Shown: positions 37,860-46,633, numbered from the stretch's first letter. The stretch: 64,000 nt of DNA from Leucobacter chromiireducens subsp. solipictus (GCF_016758195.1 NZ_QYAC01000004.1:156283-220282); one strand, 5' to 3'. Notes: generated by a model from the sequence alone, not told the origin. A program made the numbers and translations.

Positions 37860-37897
37860 GTAACACTCGTGAAACACGAGAATCACGCGATGGAAAC
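37860..37897 (+). promoter_or_regulatory. GlnR-type tandem binding box upstream of glnA1
   Basis: The order is GTAAC-N6-GAAAC-N6-ATCAC-N6-GAAAC, which follows the actinobacterial GlnR consensus GTnAC-n6-GAAAC-n6-GTnAC-n6-GAAAC in spacing and in all half-sites but one base. It lies 66 nt upstream of the glnA1 ATG. A TAGGCT box at 37908-37913 could be the -10. GlnR itself is not in the window. Confidence 0.8.
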
Positions 37898-37962
37898 TCA
37901 GCACGCATAGGCTTGATGTAAGCGAACGGTGCCGGATCGGCACACCAGCAATGAGGAGCAGC

Positions 37963-39387
37963 ATGTTCACCACCCCGCAGGAAGTCATCGATTTTATCAA
38001 GGAGACCGACGTCAAGTTCGTCGACATCCGGTTCACCGATCTCCCCGGGGTGCAGCAGCACTTCAACATCCCCGCGGCCACCGTGGACGACGATTTCTTC
38101 GAGGTCGGTCAGATGTTTGACGGCTCCTCGATCCGCGGTTTCGTGGGCATCGCCGAGTCCGATCTGCAGCTGATCCCCGACGTGACCACCGCGTACATCG
38201 ATCAGTTCCGCATGGAGCGCACGCTGATCGTGATCTGCGACATCTTCAACCCGCGCACGGGCGAGATCTTCTCGAAGGATCCCCGCCAGGTCGCGAAGAA
38301 GGCCGAACAGTACCTGGTCTCCACGGGCATCGCGGACACCGCGTTCTTCGCCCCCGAGGCGGAGTTCTACATCCTTGATTCGGTGCGCTACGAGAACAGC
38401 CCGCAGCACACCTTCTACGAGATCGACTCCGAGGAGGCGCATTGGAACTCGGGTCGCGCGGACGAGGGCGGCAACCTCGGCAACACCACGCCGGAGAAGG
38501 GCGGCTACTTCCCCGTCTCCCCCGTCGACAAGCAGGCCGATCTGCGCGACGACATCTCGCTCCGCCTCATCGAGGCTGGCCTGCAGCTCGAGCGCTCGCA
38601 CCACGAGGTCGGCGCCCCCGGGCAGGCCGAGATCAACTACCGCTTCGACACCATGGTCAACGCGGCGGACGACGTGCTGAAGTTCAAGTACATCGTCAAG
38701 AACACCGCTGAGATGTGGGGCAAGACCGCCACGTTCATGCCGAAGCCGGTCCTCGGCGACAACGGCTCGGGGATGCACACGCACATGTCGCTGTGGTCCG
38801 ACGGCGAGCCCCTGTTCTACGACGAGAACGGCTACGCCGGCCTCTCCGATATCGCGCGCTGGTACATCGGCGGTATCCTGCACCACGCACCCGCGCTGCT
38901 GGCCTTCACGAACCCCACGATCAACAGCTACCGACGCCTGGTCAAGGGCTACGAAGCGCCCGTGAACCTCGCCTACTCGGCGGGCAACCGCTCGGCCGCG
39001 ATCCGTATCCCGCTCACCGGCTCGAACCCGAAGGCGAAGCGTATCGAGTTCCGCGCTCCCGACGCGTCCGGCAACCCCTACCTCGCGTTCGCCGCGCAGC
39101 TGATGGCGGGCCTCGACGGGATCCGGAACCGGATTGAGCCGATGGAGCCCATCGACAAGGACCTCTACGAGCTGCCGCCCGAGGAGGCAAAGAACATCCC
39201 GCAGGTCCCGAGCTCGCTCGAGGCGGCGCTCGAGGCGCTCGAGGCGGATCACGACTTCCTGCTCGAGGGCGGCGTCTTCACCGAGGAGCTGATCCAGACC
39301 TGGATCGACCTCAAGAACGAGACCGAGATCGCGCCGATGGCGCTGCGCCCGCACCCGTTCGAGTTCCAGCTGTACTACGGGGTGTAA
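37963..39387 (+). CDS. glnA: Glutamine synthetase type I (beta subtype)
   Basis: 474 aa, the classical GSI length. It makes glutamine from glutamate, ammonia and ATP. Landmarks are [45 protein letters not shown] (metal and glutamate binding), [21 protein letters not shown] (ATP) and NRSAAIRIP. The adenylylation site is the Tyr in [11 protein letters not shown], the target of GlnE encoded 7.7 kb away. AGGAG precedes the ATG at 37963; an ATG 12 nt earlier lacks one. The GlnR box upstream predicts nitrogen control. Confidence 0.96.
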   Translation: MFTTPQEVIDFIKETDVKFVDIRFTDLPGVQQHFNIPAATVDDDFFEVGQMFDGSSIRGFVGIAESDLQLIPDVTTAYIDQFRMERTLIVICDIFNPRTGEIFSKDPRQVAKKAEQYLVSTGIADTAFFAPEAEFYILDSVRYENSPQHTFYEIDSEEAHWNSGRADEGGNLGNTTPEKGGYFPVSPVDKQADLRDDISLRLIEAGLQLERSHHEVGAPGQAEINYRFDTMVNAADDVLKFKYIVKNTAEMWGKTATFMPKPVLGDNGSGMHTHMSLWSDGEPLFYDENGYAGLSDIARWYIGGILHHAPALLAFTNPTINSYRRLVKGYEAPVNLAYSAGNRSAAIRIPLTGSNPKAKRIEFRAPDASGNPYLAFAAQLMAGLDGIRNRIEPMEPIDKDLYELPPEEAKNIPQVPSSLEAALEALEADHDFLLEGGVFTEELIQTWIDLKNETEIAPMALRPHPFEFQLYYGV

Positions 39388-39426
39388 GCTCCCGGCGGCC
39401 GAAACGGCCCCGGGCTCCCTCCCCGA

Positions 39427-39461
39427 AGCGCCCCGCACGACGCAGCGTCGTGCGGGGCGCT
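39427..39461. terminator. glnA1 terminator, near-perfect palindrome
   Basis: A 17-bp perfect stem AGCGCCCCGCACGACGC and its complement around a single A, 39 nt after the glnA1 stop codon. The tail is GTACTG. Confidence 0.75.
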
Positions 39462-39540
39462 GTACTGTCCGGGCCAGCCTCCGCGACCTCGTCGCCCGCC
39501 GCCGCGCAGCGTGTGCGAGACACACGTAGGCGCGAGGACG

Positions 39541-39615
39541 CACGCGTAGATCCCGCGCTCCGGCCCCGTAGATCGCCCCAGGGCACCTGCGGACCCTCCC
39601 GCGTTCGCGTTGACT
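39541..39615 (+). promoter_or_regulatory. Bipartite activator-type promoter element of the RCC1 gene
   Basis: CACGCGTAGATC at 39541-39552 and CCCCGTAGATC at 39564-39574 place two GTAGAT boxes 22 bp apart (39546 and 39568). GTTGACT follows 35 nt later at 39609-39615, and the RCC1 ATG lies 22 nt further on. The same boxes with the same 22-bp and 35-nt spacings stand before the fibre-protein gene at 46715-46784 on the minus strand. Two helical turns between boxes suggests a dimeric or cooperatively binding activator. Confidence 0.7.
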
Positions 39616-39637
39616 TGAGGCAACGAAGGGGGCCGCT

Positions 39638-42220
39638 ATGGGCACGGAGAGCGCACGCACCACCGCACAACACCGCACCGCGGTGCGGCGAGCCGGCCTC
39701 GGTCTCGCGATCGGGGCGGCCTGCATGGTCGTCGCGTTCGGGGCGACGTCGACGGTCGTCGGGGCCGTGACAACCGAGCGCTCGACGGTGCACGGCAACC
39801 GTTTCGCGACCGCGCTCCGGACCGCCGGAGGCGTGTACGAGCTCGCCGCGACGCCGGAGCACGGCACCGCGTTCGGACCAGGCCCGGCACTCGGCACGGT
39901 GAGCTTCGCGATGCTGCCCGAGGGCACCGACGCGGTCGAGCTCGAGGCCGGGGACACCATCACGATCGACGTCGCGCTCCCTGCCGGCGTCGTCCCCGGC
40001 GATCTCGCCCCCGATGATGCCGGACGCGGGTACACGCGCAGCTGGGCAGCGGCGGAGACCGGTGGCCGGTGGACCGTCAGCCAGTCCGTGACCGCCACCG
40101 CGACGGGGCGGGTCGCGCTTCCCGGAGCGCGCTTCCCGATCACCACCGACCTGGTCGAGGTGCGCCCTTCGGAGGATCTCACCATCGAGGCCAGCGCGCG
40201 TCTCCCCGAGCGGTACGTGAGCACCCACCCGACCGACCGCGCGGTGATCCCCGCCCACTGGAACGTGGAAGCGGGCGTCTATGGGCTCGAAGTCTCGGGC
40301 GGCGCCTCGAACACCGTCGACATCTCGTTTGCGAGCCACCCCGAGGACGCCGGGGAGTACCTCGCGCTCGTGCCGGGCGACGTGATGAGCACCGAGGTCT
40401 CGCTCCCCGCGGGTGTCTCCCCCGCCGCGCTTCCCGACGCGACGGAGGCCGCGGGCATCGCGTCTTCCTGGACCAGCGCGCGCGTCGGCCAGGGCTGGAC
40501 GGTCACGCACACCCAGACGGTGACAGCGCCGCGCGCGGAGTACGGGCCCGTGACCGGCGCGTTCACGGCGAGTGTCACTCCCCAGGCCTGGAACGACGGG
40601 TACACCCTGACGGCTGCGGCGACGCTGCCGGCACGGTTCACGAGCGCCCAGGCGCGCATGGCCACCGAGGTTCCTGGCCGGGTGTCGCCGCCGGGGATCG
40701 GCCGCATCGCGGCGGGTGGGGGCCAGTCGATCGCGATCTCGCAGGCGTACCGGGACGGCTACGGCTGGGGGGTGAACGCCTTCGGGCAGGTCGGATCGGG
40801 CACGACCGCAGCGCAGGTGACGGCCCCAACCCGGCTCCGTCCGCTCGGAATCCAGCCGTACCTGCAGGTCGCGGCGGGGGCTCAGCACACCATCGGGCTG
40901 AGCGCCGATCTCCGGCTCTACGGCTGGGGTGCCGATCACGATCGCCAGACCGGGACCCCGCAGGGCACCGCAGGCACGGTCCTCACCCCGACAGAAGCGA
41001 TCCCGACGCAGAGTGTCGCGTTCACCCAGGTCGCCGCGGGAACGCGCACGTCGCTCGCGCTCGATCGCACGGGCAGGGCGTGGGGCTGGGGCTCCCGCGC
41101 CTCCGGCGCACTCGGCAGCAGCGGCGCGGGCTCTCACGTGGACCGGCCCACCCCGCTCGCCCAGCCCGCCGACGTCAGCTTCATGCAGCTCGCCGCCGGG
41201 AACCAGACGACGTTCGGGGTCGACACCGCCGGTCGTGTCTGGGGCATGGGATCGAACGCAAACGGCCGCCTCGGTCTGGGCACCGGGGTCGCGCAGACGG
41301 GTGAGTTCACGCGGGTGCCGATGCCCGACGACGCGCGAATCGTGCAGCTCGCCGTGAACGGGTCCACCGAGAACCAGCAGGCCCTCGCCCTCACCGATGC
41401 CGGCGAGATCATCGCCTGGGGCATGAATGCGGGCGGCGAGGCCGGAATCGGCGTCGACGGGTCCCAGCCCGCGGCGGTGTGGACGCCGCGGAAGATCCAG
41501 GCGCCGGAGGGGGTCCGCTTTACGAAGCTCGCCGCGGGCGACGGCGTGTCGCTCGCGCTCTCCGAGACCGGGCACGTGTACTCGTGGGGAATCCAAACCC
41601 TCGGCTATGCGACGCCGTACCAGACGGCCGTACCGACGCTCGTCCCCCTGCCTGTCGTGCCCGGAGGGATCGTCGATATCGCCGCGGGCGACGCGCACGC
41701 CCTCGCGCTCGGCGCCACCAACGAGCTCTACGGGTGGGGCATGCACAACGGCGGCAGGCTGGGCACTTCCGAGACCGGCTTCCAGGTCACGCCGACGCGC
41801 ATCGATCTCGCGCTGGCCCGGACCGCGGACGACAAGGCCGAAGCGGGCGATCCCGAGGCAGACGCGGCGGCCACCGGCCCTGCCGAGGACTCCGAGGACT
41901 CCGAGGACCCGGCCGAGCCCGCCGAAGCGGATCCGGACGGCACTTCCCCAGCGCCGGCCGACGATTCCGAAGCGCCGGCCGGCCACGGCACGGACGCGGA
42001 CACGGACCCCAGCCTGGGAGGCGATGCGCCCGGCGCAGGGGACGGCGATGGCGACGCCGCCGTTAACGCGCTCTCCGGAGCGCCGGAGCTCGCCGCTGCA
42101 GCCGGCGCGCCCGCCGCTACCGGTGGCTCGCGTATGCGCCGATTTCCTCGCGCTCCAGCGCGCCGGACTTGCGGCGGATGTTGCGCAGGTGGGTCTCGAC
42201 GGTGCGCACGGACAGCGTGA
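39638..42220 (+). CDS. Secreted RCC1-repeat beta-propeller surface protein
   Basis: 860 aa. Residues about 18-45 are a signal peptide or anchor (AGLGLAIGAACMVVAFGATSTVV). About 50-340 hold Thr-rich beta-sandwich-like domains. About 350-735 hold seven RCC1 units (for example YGWGVNAFGQVGSG, WGMGSNANGRLGLG, YGWGMHNGGRLGTS), enough for a complete seven-bladed propeller. An Asp/Ala/Pro-rich wall-spanning segment follows. The last about 35 residues overlap the convergent LuxR gene by 104 bp, are Arg/Cys-rich and look like antisense read-through, so a wall anchor may be lost just after PAATGG. GAAGGGGG precedes the ATG. Likely an adhesin or surface lectin-like protein; ligand unknown. Confidence 0.85.
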   Translation: MGTESARTTAQHRTAVRRAGLGLAIGAACMVVAFGATSTVVGAVTTERSTVHGNRFATALRTAGGVYELAATPEHGTAFGPGPALGTVSFAMLPEGTDAVELEAGDTITIDVALPAGVVPGDLAPDDAGRGYTRSWAAAETGGRWTVSQSVTATATGRVALPGARFPITTDLVEVRPSEDLTIEASARLPERYVSTHPTDRAVIPAHWNVEAGVYGLEVSGGASNTVDISFASHPEDAGEYLALVPGDVMSTEVSLPAGVSPAALPDATEAAGIASSWTSARVGQGWTVTHTQTVTAPRAEYGPVTGAFTASVTPQAWNDGYTLTAAATLPARFTSAQARMATEVPGRVSPPGIGRIAAGGGQSIAISQAYRDGYGWGVNAFGQVGSGTTAAQVTAPTRLRPLGIQPYLQVAAGAQHTIGLSADLRLYGWGADHDRQTGTPQGTAGTVLTPTEAIPTQSVAFTQVAAGTRTSLALDRTGRAWGWGSRASGALGSSGAGSHVDRPTPLAQPADVSFMQLAAGNQTTFGVDTAGRVWGMGSNANGRLGLGTGVAQTGEFTRVPMPDDARIVQLAVNGSTENQQALALTDAGEIIAWGMNAGGEAGIGVDGSQPAAVWTPRKIQAPEGVRFTKLAAGDGVSLALSETGHVYSWGIQTLGYATPYQTAVPTLVPLPVVPGGIVDIAAGDAHALALGATNELYGWGMHNGGRLGTSETGFQVTPTRIDLALARTADDKAEAGDPEADAAATGPAEDSEDSEDPAEPAEADPDGTSPAPADDSEAPAGHGTDADTDPSLGGDAPGAGDGDGDAAVNALSGAPELAAAAGAPAATGGSRMRRFPRAPARRTCGGCCAGGSRRCARTA

Positions 42221-44765
42221 GCGCGCTCGCGATCTCCGGGTTGGTCATGCCCTCGGCGACGAGGTCGATGATCTCCCGTTCGCGCTCGGTGAAGCCGAGG
42301 CTCGACTCGATCTGCGTCAGCGCAACCTCGGTTGCGGGATCCTCCGAGGCCATGAGCGCCGCGACCTCCTCGCGCACCTCAATGGCCTGATCCTCCGCTC
42401 CAGCCTCGCGGAACAGCTTCGCCGCGGCGAGGAAGTACTTCAGCGCTGAGTCGTTGGCGTGCTCACGACGCAAACGCCTGGCGGCCTCGACCAGCGCCTC
42501 CGCGTCCCCGGTGTGGTGAGCGATCCGGGCATCGAGATACGCGAGGAACACGGTGCCCCCGAGATAGGCGAGCCGATCGCGCTCGGCCACAGCCGCGTCG
42601 ACCCTGAAATCGAGCAGCAACGCGAGCATTGTCGAGCCGGCGGCCGAGAACTCGTAGCCCCGCTCGCGCAGCTCGGCGGCGAGGGCGAGGTAGTGCGCGC
42701 TCGTCTCCTCGGGTGTACCGTCGATCTCGGTGACCAGCGCGGCCGGGAAGCCGAGCGCTCCCATGGGCAAGGCGTCGCTTCTGCCGTGATATGACGCGCC
42801 GCGCTCAATGAGGGTGCCGACCGAGCTGATCCGGCCGCTGCGTCGGGCCGCGATCGCGAGCGCGTTCATCAGCGCGCGGTCAGGACCGAAGAGCAGATTC
42901 GCCGCCTGGAACTGGCCGCTCGCGGCGATGCTTCCCGCGGCCGTGGCGTCGGCGTAGCGACTCATCGTGAGCAGCGCCATCACCGCGACGTACGCTTGCG
43001 CAACGACCGCTGAGCGATCGAATCGTTCGCGGGCCACCGAGAGCTGCGACGAGGCCCACTCCAGCGCTTCCTGCGGCCGGCCCGCCGTCACGAGGGCAAG
43101 CCCACGCAGCGGTGCCGCAAACCGCGGCACCCAACCGGTGTTGGGCAACTTCGCGAACTGGGCAAGTGCGGTGTCGGGCCGCCCGCCGAGCGCGTGCATC
43201 GCGACCAGGACCAGCCCGCCCACGTCTCCCTCCAGGCCCGGAAGCTCGGCGATCTCCGCGATGCGGGTGAGCATCTCATCGGTCATCGCGTCCTGCTCGG
43301 CACGGAAGCCGAGGATCAGCGCCTCGACCGCGGCGGGGTGCTCCGAACGGCCGTTCGCCCGCAGAGCCGTCTCGATCTCCGCGAGCGGCCGCCGCTGCGT
43401 CACGAGCCACCGAGCATGCAGGTAGCCGAAGTAGAGCGCCTCCATCGGCGCGGCGGACTCGAGCGCGGTCCCCGCGACAATCTCCGCGATCTGACCGTCC
43501 GGTGCGTCGCCCGTGAGGCGCAGCTCAAGCGCTGCGATCGCCGTCCCCGGCGCGGGCCGCTCCGACCAATTCGCCCAGGTTCGGCTGAGATCCGCCTCGA
43601 AGCGATCGCGGAACGCGCGCGCGAGGAGCGGAACATCGGGGCTCGGGATGACATCGGCGAACTGGCGCGGCACCTGCGGCTGCTCAGCGATATCCTTGCC
43701 AAACTCGGCCCCCAGCACCTCCTCGATCTGCTGCCGGATCCGGACTCCGCGCACGGACGGCGCTCGGTGCCGGAAGTAGTCGCTGATCCCAGGGGGGTTC
43801 ACCGTCACGCGCGGCCCGGCCCCCGCGGTGAAGAGCCGCACGAGTCCCCGACCCTCAAGCCGTTCGAGCTCGTCCTGGCCGAGGAGCGCGGTCGCCTGGT
43901 CGACGGCCAGGGGGCCCGTTGCGGCGAGCATCTCAAGTGCCTCACGCGTTTCCTCGGGGTACCGGTACAGGAGCGACTCGAAGGGTCCGTCGAGTTCGTC
44001 GGACCACAGGTCTGCGCCGTCGTGCCACACGTTGCCCTGCCGACGGATCTTCGCGTGTCGCCTGCCGCTGTCAGCGAAGGCGATCGCGTAGCCCGGGAGC
44101 CCGCCGGACTTCATGTGGATCCGGCCGCTGAGCGACGGTGATACCTGGTCTCCGAGCCGCTCCTCCAAGAGGTCGTGGATCGCGTCAAGTCGCAACTCGT
44201 CGAGGGTGAGCTTGACGACGGGATGCGCCACGCGGATGAGCAGGCGCTCGCCAGGATCGATGTCGCTTCGCGATGCCGAGCTGCCGACGATCGGCACGCC
44301 GGTCGCCTTGTGAATCTGTTCGAGCAGCACCCACGAGGCGGGGTCGAGCAGGTCGATGTCGTCCACGAGCACGACGGCGGGCCCCTCGCTCAGGAGCTCG
44401 GTGACGGCAAGCGAGAACTCGCCGCTGAGCTCGGCATCGGGTCGCCGGGTCGTCGGCAGGTTCGGGAGAGCGAGCCGGAACGCTTCGAGCGGCCGGGCGT
44501 GCTCGATACCGCGAAGCCGCACGAGCGCGAGCCCGATCCCGCGCAGCGCGTCCGCCGCGCGGCCGAGCAGTTCGGTCCGACCGGACCAGTGCTGCCCGAT
44601 CACCGACACCGACGTGCCGTCGATCACGTACCTCACGATGCGCTGGACCTCGGTGTTTCGCGCGTACACGGGCTCCCCCTCCTGCTGCCACGGCGGGAGC
44701 CCCCGCTGGATGAGGGACATCGGGCACCCGTCCCGGTGGTTCACTACCGGCAGGATATCGCGCAT
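42117..44765 (-). CDS. Large LuxR-family regulator, MalT/LAL-like
   Basis: About 882 aa. The N-terminal STAND-type ATPase region has Walker A-like GQHWSGRT at residues 57-64, with Arg where Lys is expected, and Walker B AVVLVDDIDLLD. The middle (about 350-800) is helical and repeat-like, as in LAL proteins. The C-terminal GerE helix-turn-helix reads LGFTEREREIIDLVAEG...TNPEIASALTLSVRTVETHLRNI. It is the last gene of the fibre operon: its ATG shares one base with the preceding stop (TGATG). An ATG at 44717 is an alternative start. It is the natural candidate for activating the bipartite promoters of this island (inference). Confidence 0.85.
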   Translation of the reverse strand: MRDILPVVNHRDGCPMSLIQRGLPPWQQEGEPVYARNTEVQRIVRYVIDGTSVSVIGQHWSGRTELLGRAADALRGIGLALVRLRGIEHARPLEAFRLALPNLPTTRRPDAELSGEFSLAVTELLSEGPAVVLVDDIDLLDPASWVLLEQIHKATGVPIVGSSASRSDIDPGERLLIRVAHPVVKLTLDELRLDAIHDLLEERLGDQVSPSLSGRIHMKSGGLPGYAIAFADSGRRHAKIRRQGNVWHDGADLWSDELDGPFESLLYRYPEETREALEMLAATGPLAVDQATALLGQDELERLEGRGLVRLFTAGAGPRVTVNPPGISDYFRHRAPSVRGVRIRQQIEEVLGAEFGKDIAEQPQVPRQFADVIPSPDVPLLARAFRDRFEADLSRTWANWSERPAPGTAIAALELRLTGDAPDGQIAEIVAGTALESAAPMEALYFGYLHARWLVTQRRPLAEIETALRANGRSEHPAAVEALILGFRAEQDAMTDEMLTRIAEIAELPGLEGDVGGLVLVAMHALGGRPDTALAQFAKLPNTGWVPRFAAPLRGLALVTAGRPQEALEWASSQLSVARERFDRSAVVAQAYVAVMALLTMSRYADATAAGSIAASGQFQAANLLFGPDRALMNALAIAARRSGRISSVGTLIERGASYHGRSDALPMGALGFPAALVTEIDGTPEETSAHYLALAAELRERGYEFSAAGSTMLALLLDFRVDAAVAERDRLAYLGGTVFLAYLDARIAHHTGDAEALVEAARRLRREHANDSALKYFLAAAKLFREAGAEDQAIEVREEVAALMASEDPATEVALTQIESSLGFTEREREIIDLVAEGMTNPEIASALTLSVRTVETHLRNIRRKSGALEREEIGAYASHR

Positions 44766-45433
44766 CAGCACGCTCGCGCAGGAGCTGAAGGTCGGGAGCG
44801 GCGCAGGATCGAGGCGGAACCCGCGGTGAGCAACCCGGCCGCCCCGAATAGCAGGGCGAGCAGCGCGGGCCTGCTCCCGCCCGTGCCCGCGAGGTCTGAA
44901 CGCTCGGGGTGCCCCGGAACGCCGCGGTCGATCCCCGTGAACGCGAGGTCGACGACCGACACCGCCTCGCCTTCGCCGGCGCGCGCGGCGGGATACTCCA
45001 CCTGCACGCACAGTTCGATGGTCGCACCGGCGGCGATGATGCCGTGCGGCACGGGTGCGCCCGCGGCGAGCGTACCGTCCCGCGCTTCCGCCATGAGCTC
45101 GGCCGAGCAGTCTGCGGAGCGGCGGGACGAGAGGAACAGCGCATCGGCGCCGTCGCCCCCGCCGTGCTCGGACACCACCACGGGCGTGAGGGCGAGTTCG
45201 AGGTCTCTGCCGGAGCCGTTGTGCACTCGCGCTGTGGCGCGCACCTGCTCGCCGGGGTGCAGCGTCACGGCGAAGAGCTGCCGTGCTGGCGTGACCGTGA
45301 GTGGCTCGATGCGCTCGGCACCCGCCGCGTCGTGCTGCGCGAGCGCCGGGCCGGGACCCGCCACCGCGACCGCGAGGGCGGTGACGGCCACGCCTCCCGC
45401 GCGCAGCATCGCACGCAGGTGCCGGGCGGTCAT
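44765..45433 (-). CDS. Secreted protein with LAGTG sortase-type anchor
   Basis: 222 aa. A signal peptide (about 1-32, cleavage after ALA) precedes a beta-rich domain with two cysteines (SADCSAEL and IELCVQVEY). Near residue 181 comes LAGTG, then a transmembrane helix (ALLALLFGAAGLLTAGSA) and a basic tail, a class of sortase signal common in actinobacteria. It overlaps the signal peptidase gene by 4 nt (ATGA) and the regulator by 1 nt. In context it may be the wall-bound anchor or minor subunit of the fibre. No known family is recognised. Confidence 0.75.
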   Translation of the reverse strand: MTARHLRAMLRAGGVAVTALAVAVAGPGPALAQHDAAGAERIEPLTVTPARQLFAVTLHPGEQVRATARVHNGSGRDLELALTPVVVSEHGGGDGADALFLSSRRSADCSAELMAEARDGTLAAGAPVPHGIIAAGATIELCVQVEYPAARAGEGEAVSVVDLAFTGIDRGVPGHPERSDLAGTGGSRPALLALLFGAAGLLTAGSASILRRSRPSAPARAC

Positions 45434-45930
45434 TCGGCGTGGCCGGGCTGCGCCGCACGGCCCGTGCGCCGGCTCGGCAGAAAGAGGGCGATGAGGAACA
45501 CGGCACCCACGATGAGTCGGACCGCCCACAACTCGGACACCCGGAAGAGCGTTCCCCAGATCCCCGTGAGCGCGAGCCGCGGGGTGCCGAGGACCTGAGC
45601 TGCGGTGACGGGAAGCGGGTCGCTCACCTCGTTGCCGTCGCCCTTCAGGATCGCACCGTCGTCCGTGACGGTCTCGACACGGTGGACGTACTGGTCCGAG
45701 GTATCGCCGGCTGAGAACGACACCACGACGGGGTGCCCTGGGGTGCGGAGTTCGTTCCCGGTGGGGGCCTGAACGACGAGCACGTCGCCGACGTCATAGG
45801 TGGGTTGCATCGAGACGCCGGTCACCGTCATGTAGTAGTCGCCGCTCACGGTGGCCCAGAGAAACGGGACGGCGAGGGCGACGAGTGCGAGGCTCGCGAG
45901 TGTCCGCAGGGTCAGAATGAAGCTTCGCAT
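45430..45930 (-). CDS. sipW: SipW-type (ER-type Ser/His) signal peptidase I
   Basis: 166 aa. A membrane anchor (about 8-28) is followed by the catalytic Ser in VTGVSMQPTYDVGD (Ser40) and by QYVHRVETV with His83 where bacterial-type enzymes carry Lys. Next come KGDGN and a C-terminal membrane helix (LIVGAVFLIALFLP). The Ser/His dyad marks the SipW/ER subfamily, which in Bacillus processes TasA and TapA. GGAGG lies 5 nt before the ATG. It lies 142 bp downstream of the fibre-protein gene on the same strand, its likely substrate gene. Symbol by analogy. Confidence 0.85.
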   Translation of the reverse strand: MRSFILTLRTLASLALVALAVPFLWATVSGDYYMTVTGVSMQPTYDVGDVLVVQAPTGNELRTPGHPVVVSFSAGDTSDQYVHRVETVTDDGAILKGDGNEVSDPLPVTAAQVLGTPRLALTGIWGTLFRVSELWAVRLIVGAVFLIALFLPSRRTGRAAQPGHAE

Positions 45931-45994
45931 GGTGTCCTCCGGGTACCGGCCCGCGTGGGCCCTGACGGGTCTGGCGTGTGTGCAACGTGCGCGC

Positions 45995-46049
45995 GGCGCC
46001 GAGCAGGGGGATCCCCAGGGGGGTGGGGGGGGTGGGGCTGCTCGGCGCC
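45995..46049 (-). terminator. Intercistronic hairpin between fibre-protein gene and signal peptidase gene
   Basis: The 12-bp stem GGCGCCGAGCAG/CTGCTCGGCGCC encloses a 31-nt G-rich loop that has runs of six and eight G on the plus strand. It is placed to end or slow most transcripts after the abundant fibre subunit while letting some read into the downstream genes (inference). Confidence 0.55.
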
Positions 46050-46072
46050 ACGGGTCTGGGGCCGCCTCCGCG

Positions 46073-46633
46073 TTAGTTACTCGTGGCGATGCTGGAGAAC
46101 AGGTAGTCGGCGGTGACCTGCGAGTCGTCGAGGTCCGCTGCGTGGAGCGCTGCGGCGTCGTCGACAAACACATCGACGCGGACCTTGGCGCTTGCGCCCG
46201 GAGCGAGCTCAAACGCGTCGCTGCCGTCGAGGCGCATGTCGGCGAGCGAGCCGGTGCCGACGAGCGTGCCGCCGTCGACCGCAACGCGCGTATCAAGCGC
46301 GTCGGCGAGCTGCGCACCGTTCGCGCCGCCCGGCTGAACCTGGGACGCGAGCGTCACGGTGAGCGTCGCGTTCGTGGAGGTGTTGGTGGCCGTGTAGTAT
46401 CCGGTCACCGCTTCGCCATCCATCTCGCCGGTAAAGGTGTTGGTCATCGGATCGCCCGTGACGACGAGCTCGCCGTCCGCGCTCGTGTCCGAGATGTCCG
46501 TGCGGAACACGTTGTCGAAGATCGTACTGTTCGCGGTGACGAGCGCACCGCCCACGGTGACTCCGGCAATCAGGAGGAGCGAACCGCCGGCGATCGCGAT
46601 CTTCTTCTTCTGTGTGGATTTCTGCGCAGCCAT
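46073..46633 (-). CDS. TasA/CalY-like exported protein with alternate (SipW-dependent) signal peptide
   Basis: 186 aa. A lysine-rich start (KSTQKKK) and hydrophobic segment (about 12-33, IAIAGGSLLLIAGVTVGGAL) lead into STIFDNVFRTDISDTSADGELVV, the pattern that follows SipW-cleaved signals. The mature domain is beta-rich with Thr/Asn/Asp repeats (YTATNTSTNATLTVTL), no Cys, as in TasA/CalY fibre subunits and the alternate-signal-peptide families. It is the first gene of the operon with the signal peptidase. AAAGG precedes the ATG. Fibre formation is inferred from context, not shown. Confidence 0.78.
   Translation of the reverse strand: MAAQKSTQKKKIAIAGGSLLLIAGVTVGGALVTANSTIFDNVFRTDISDTSADGELVVTGDPMTNTFTGEMDGEAVTGYYTATNTSTNATLTVTLASQVQPGGANGAQLADALDTRVAVDGGTLVGTGSLADMRLDGSDAFELAPGASAKVRVDVFVDDAAALHAADLDDSQVTADYLFSSIATSN

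Noticed and set aside
36724-40224. Very long open frame on the minus strand opposite DUF4191, RDD and glnA1
   Set aside because: Its product is Arg/Val/His-rich with no recognisable motif, and it lies antisense to three clear genes. It is a by-product of high GC at third codon positions.
42117-45506. A 1129-residue version of the LuxR regulator starting at 45506
   Set aside because: The extra N-terminal part is Arg-rich and antisense-frame to the LAGTG protein gene; the TGATG junction at 44765 gives a coupled start.
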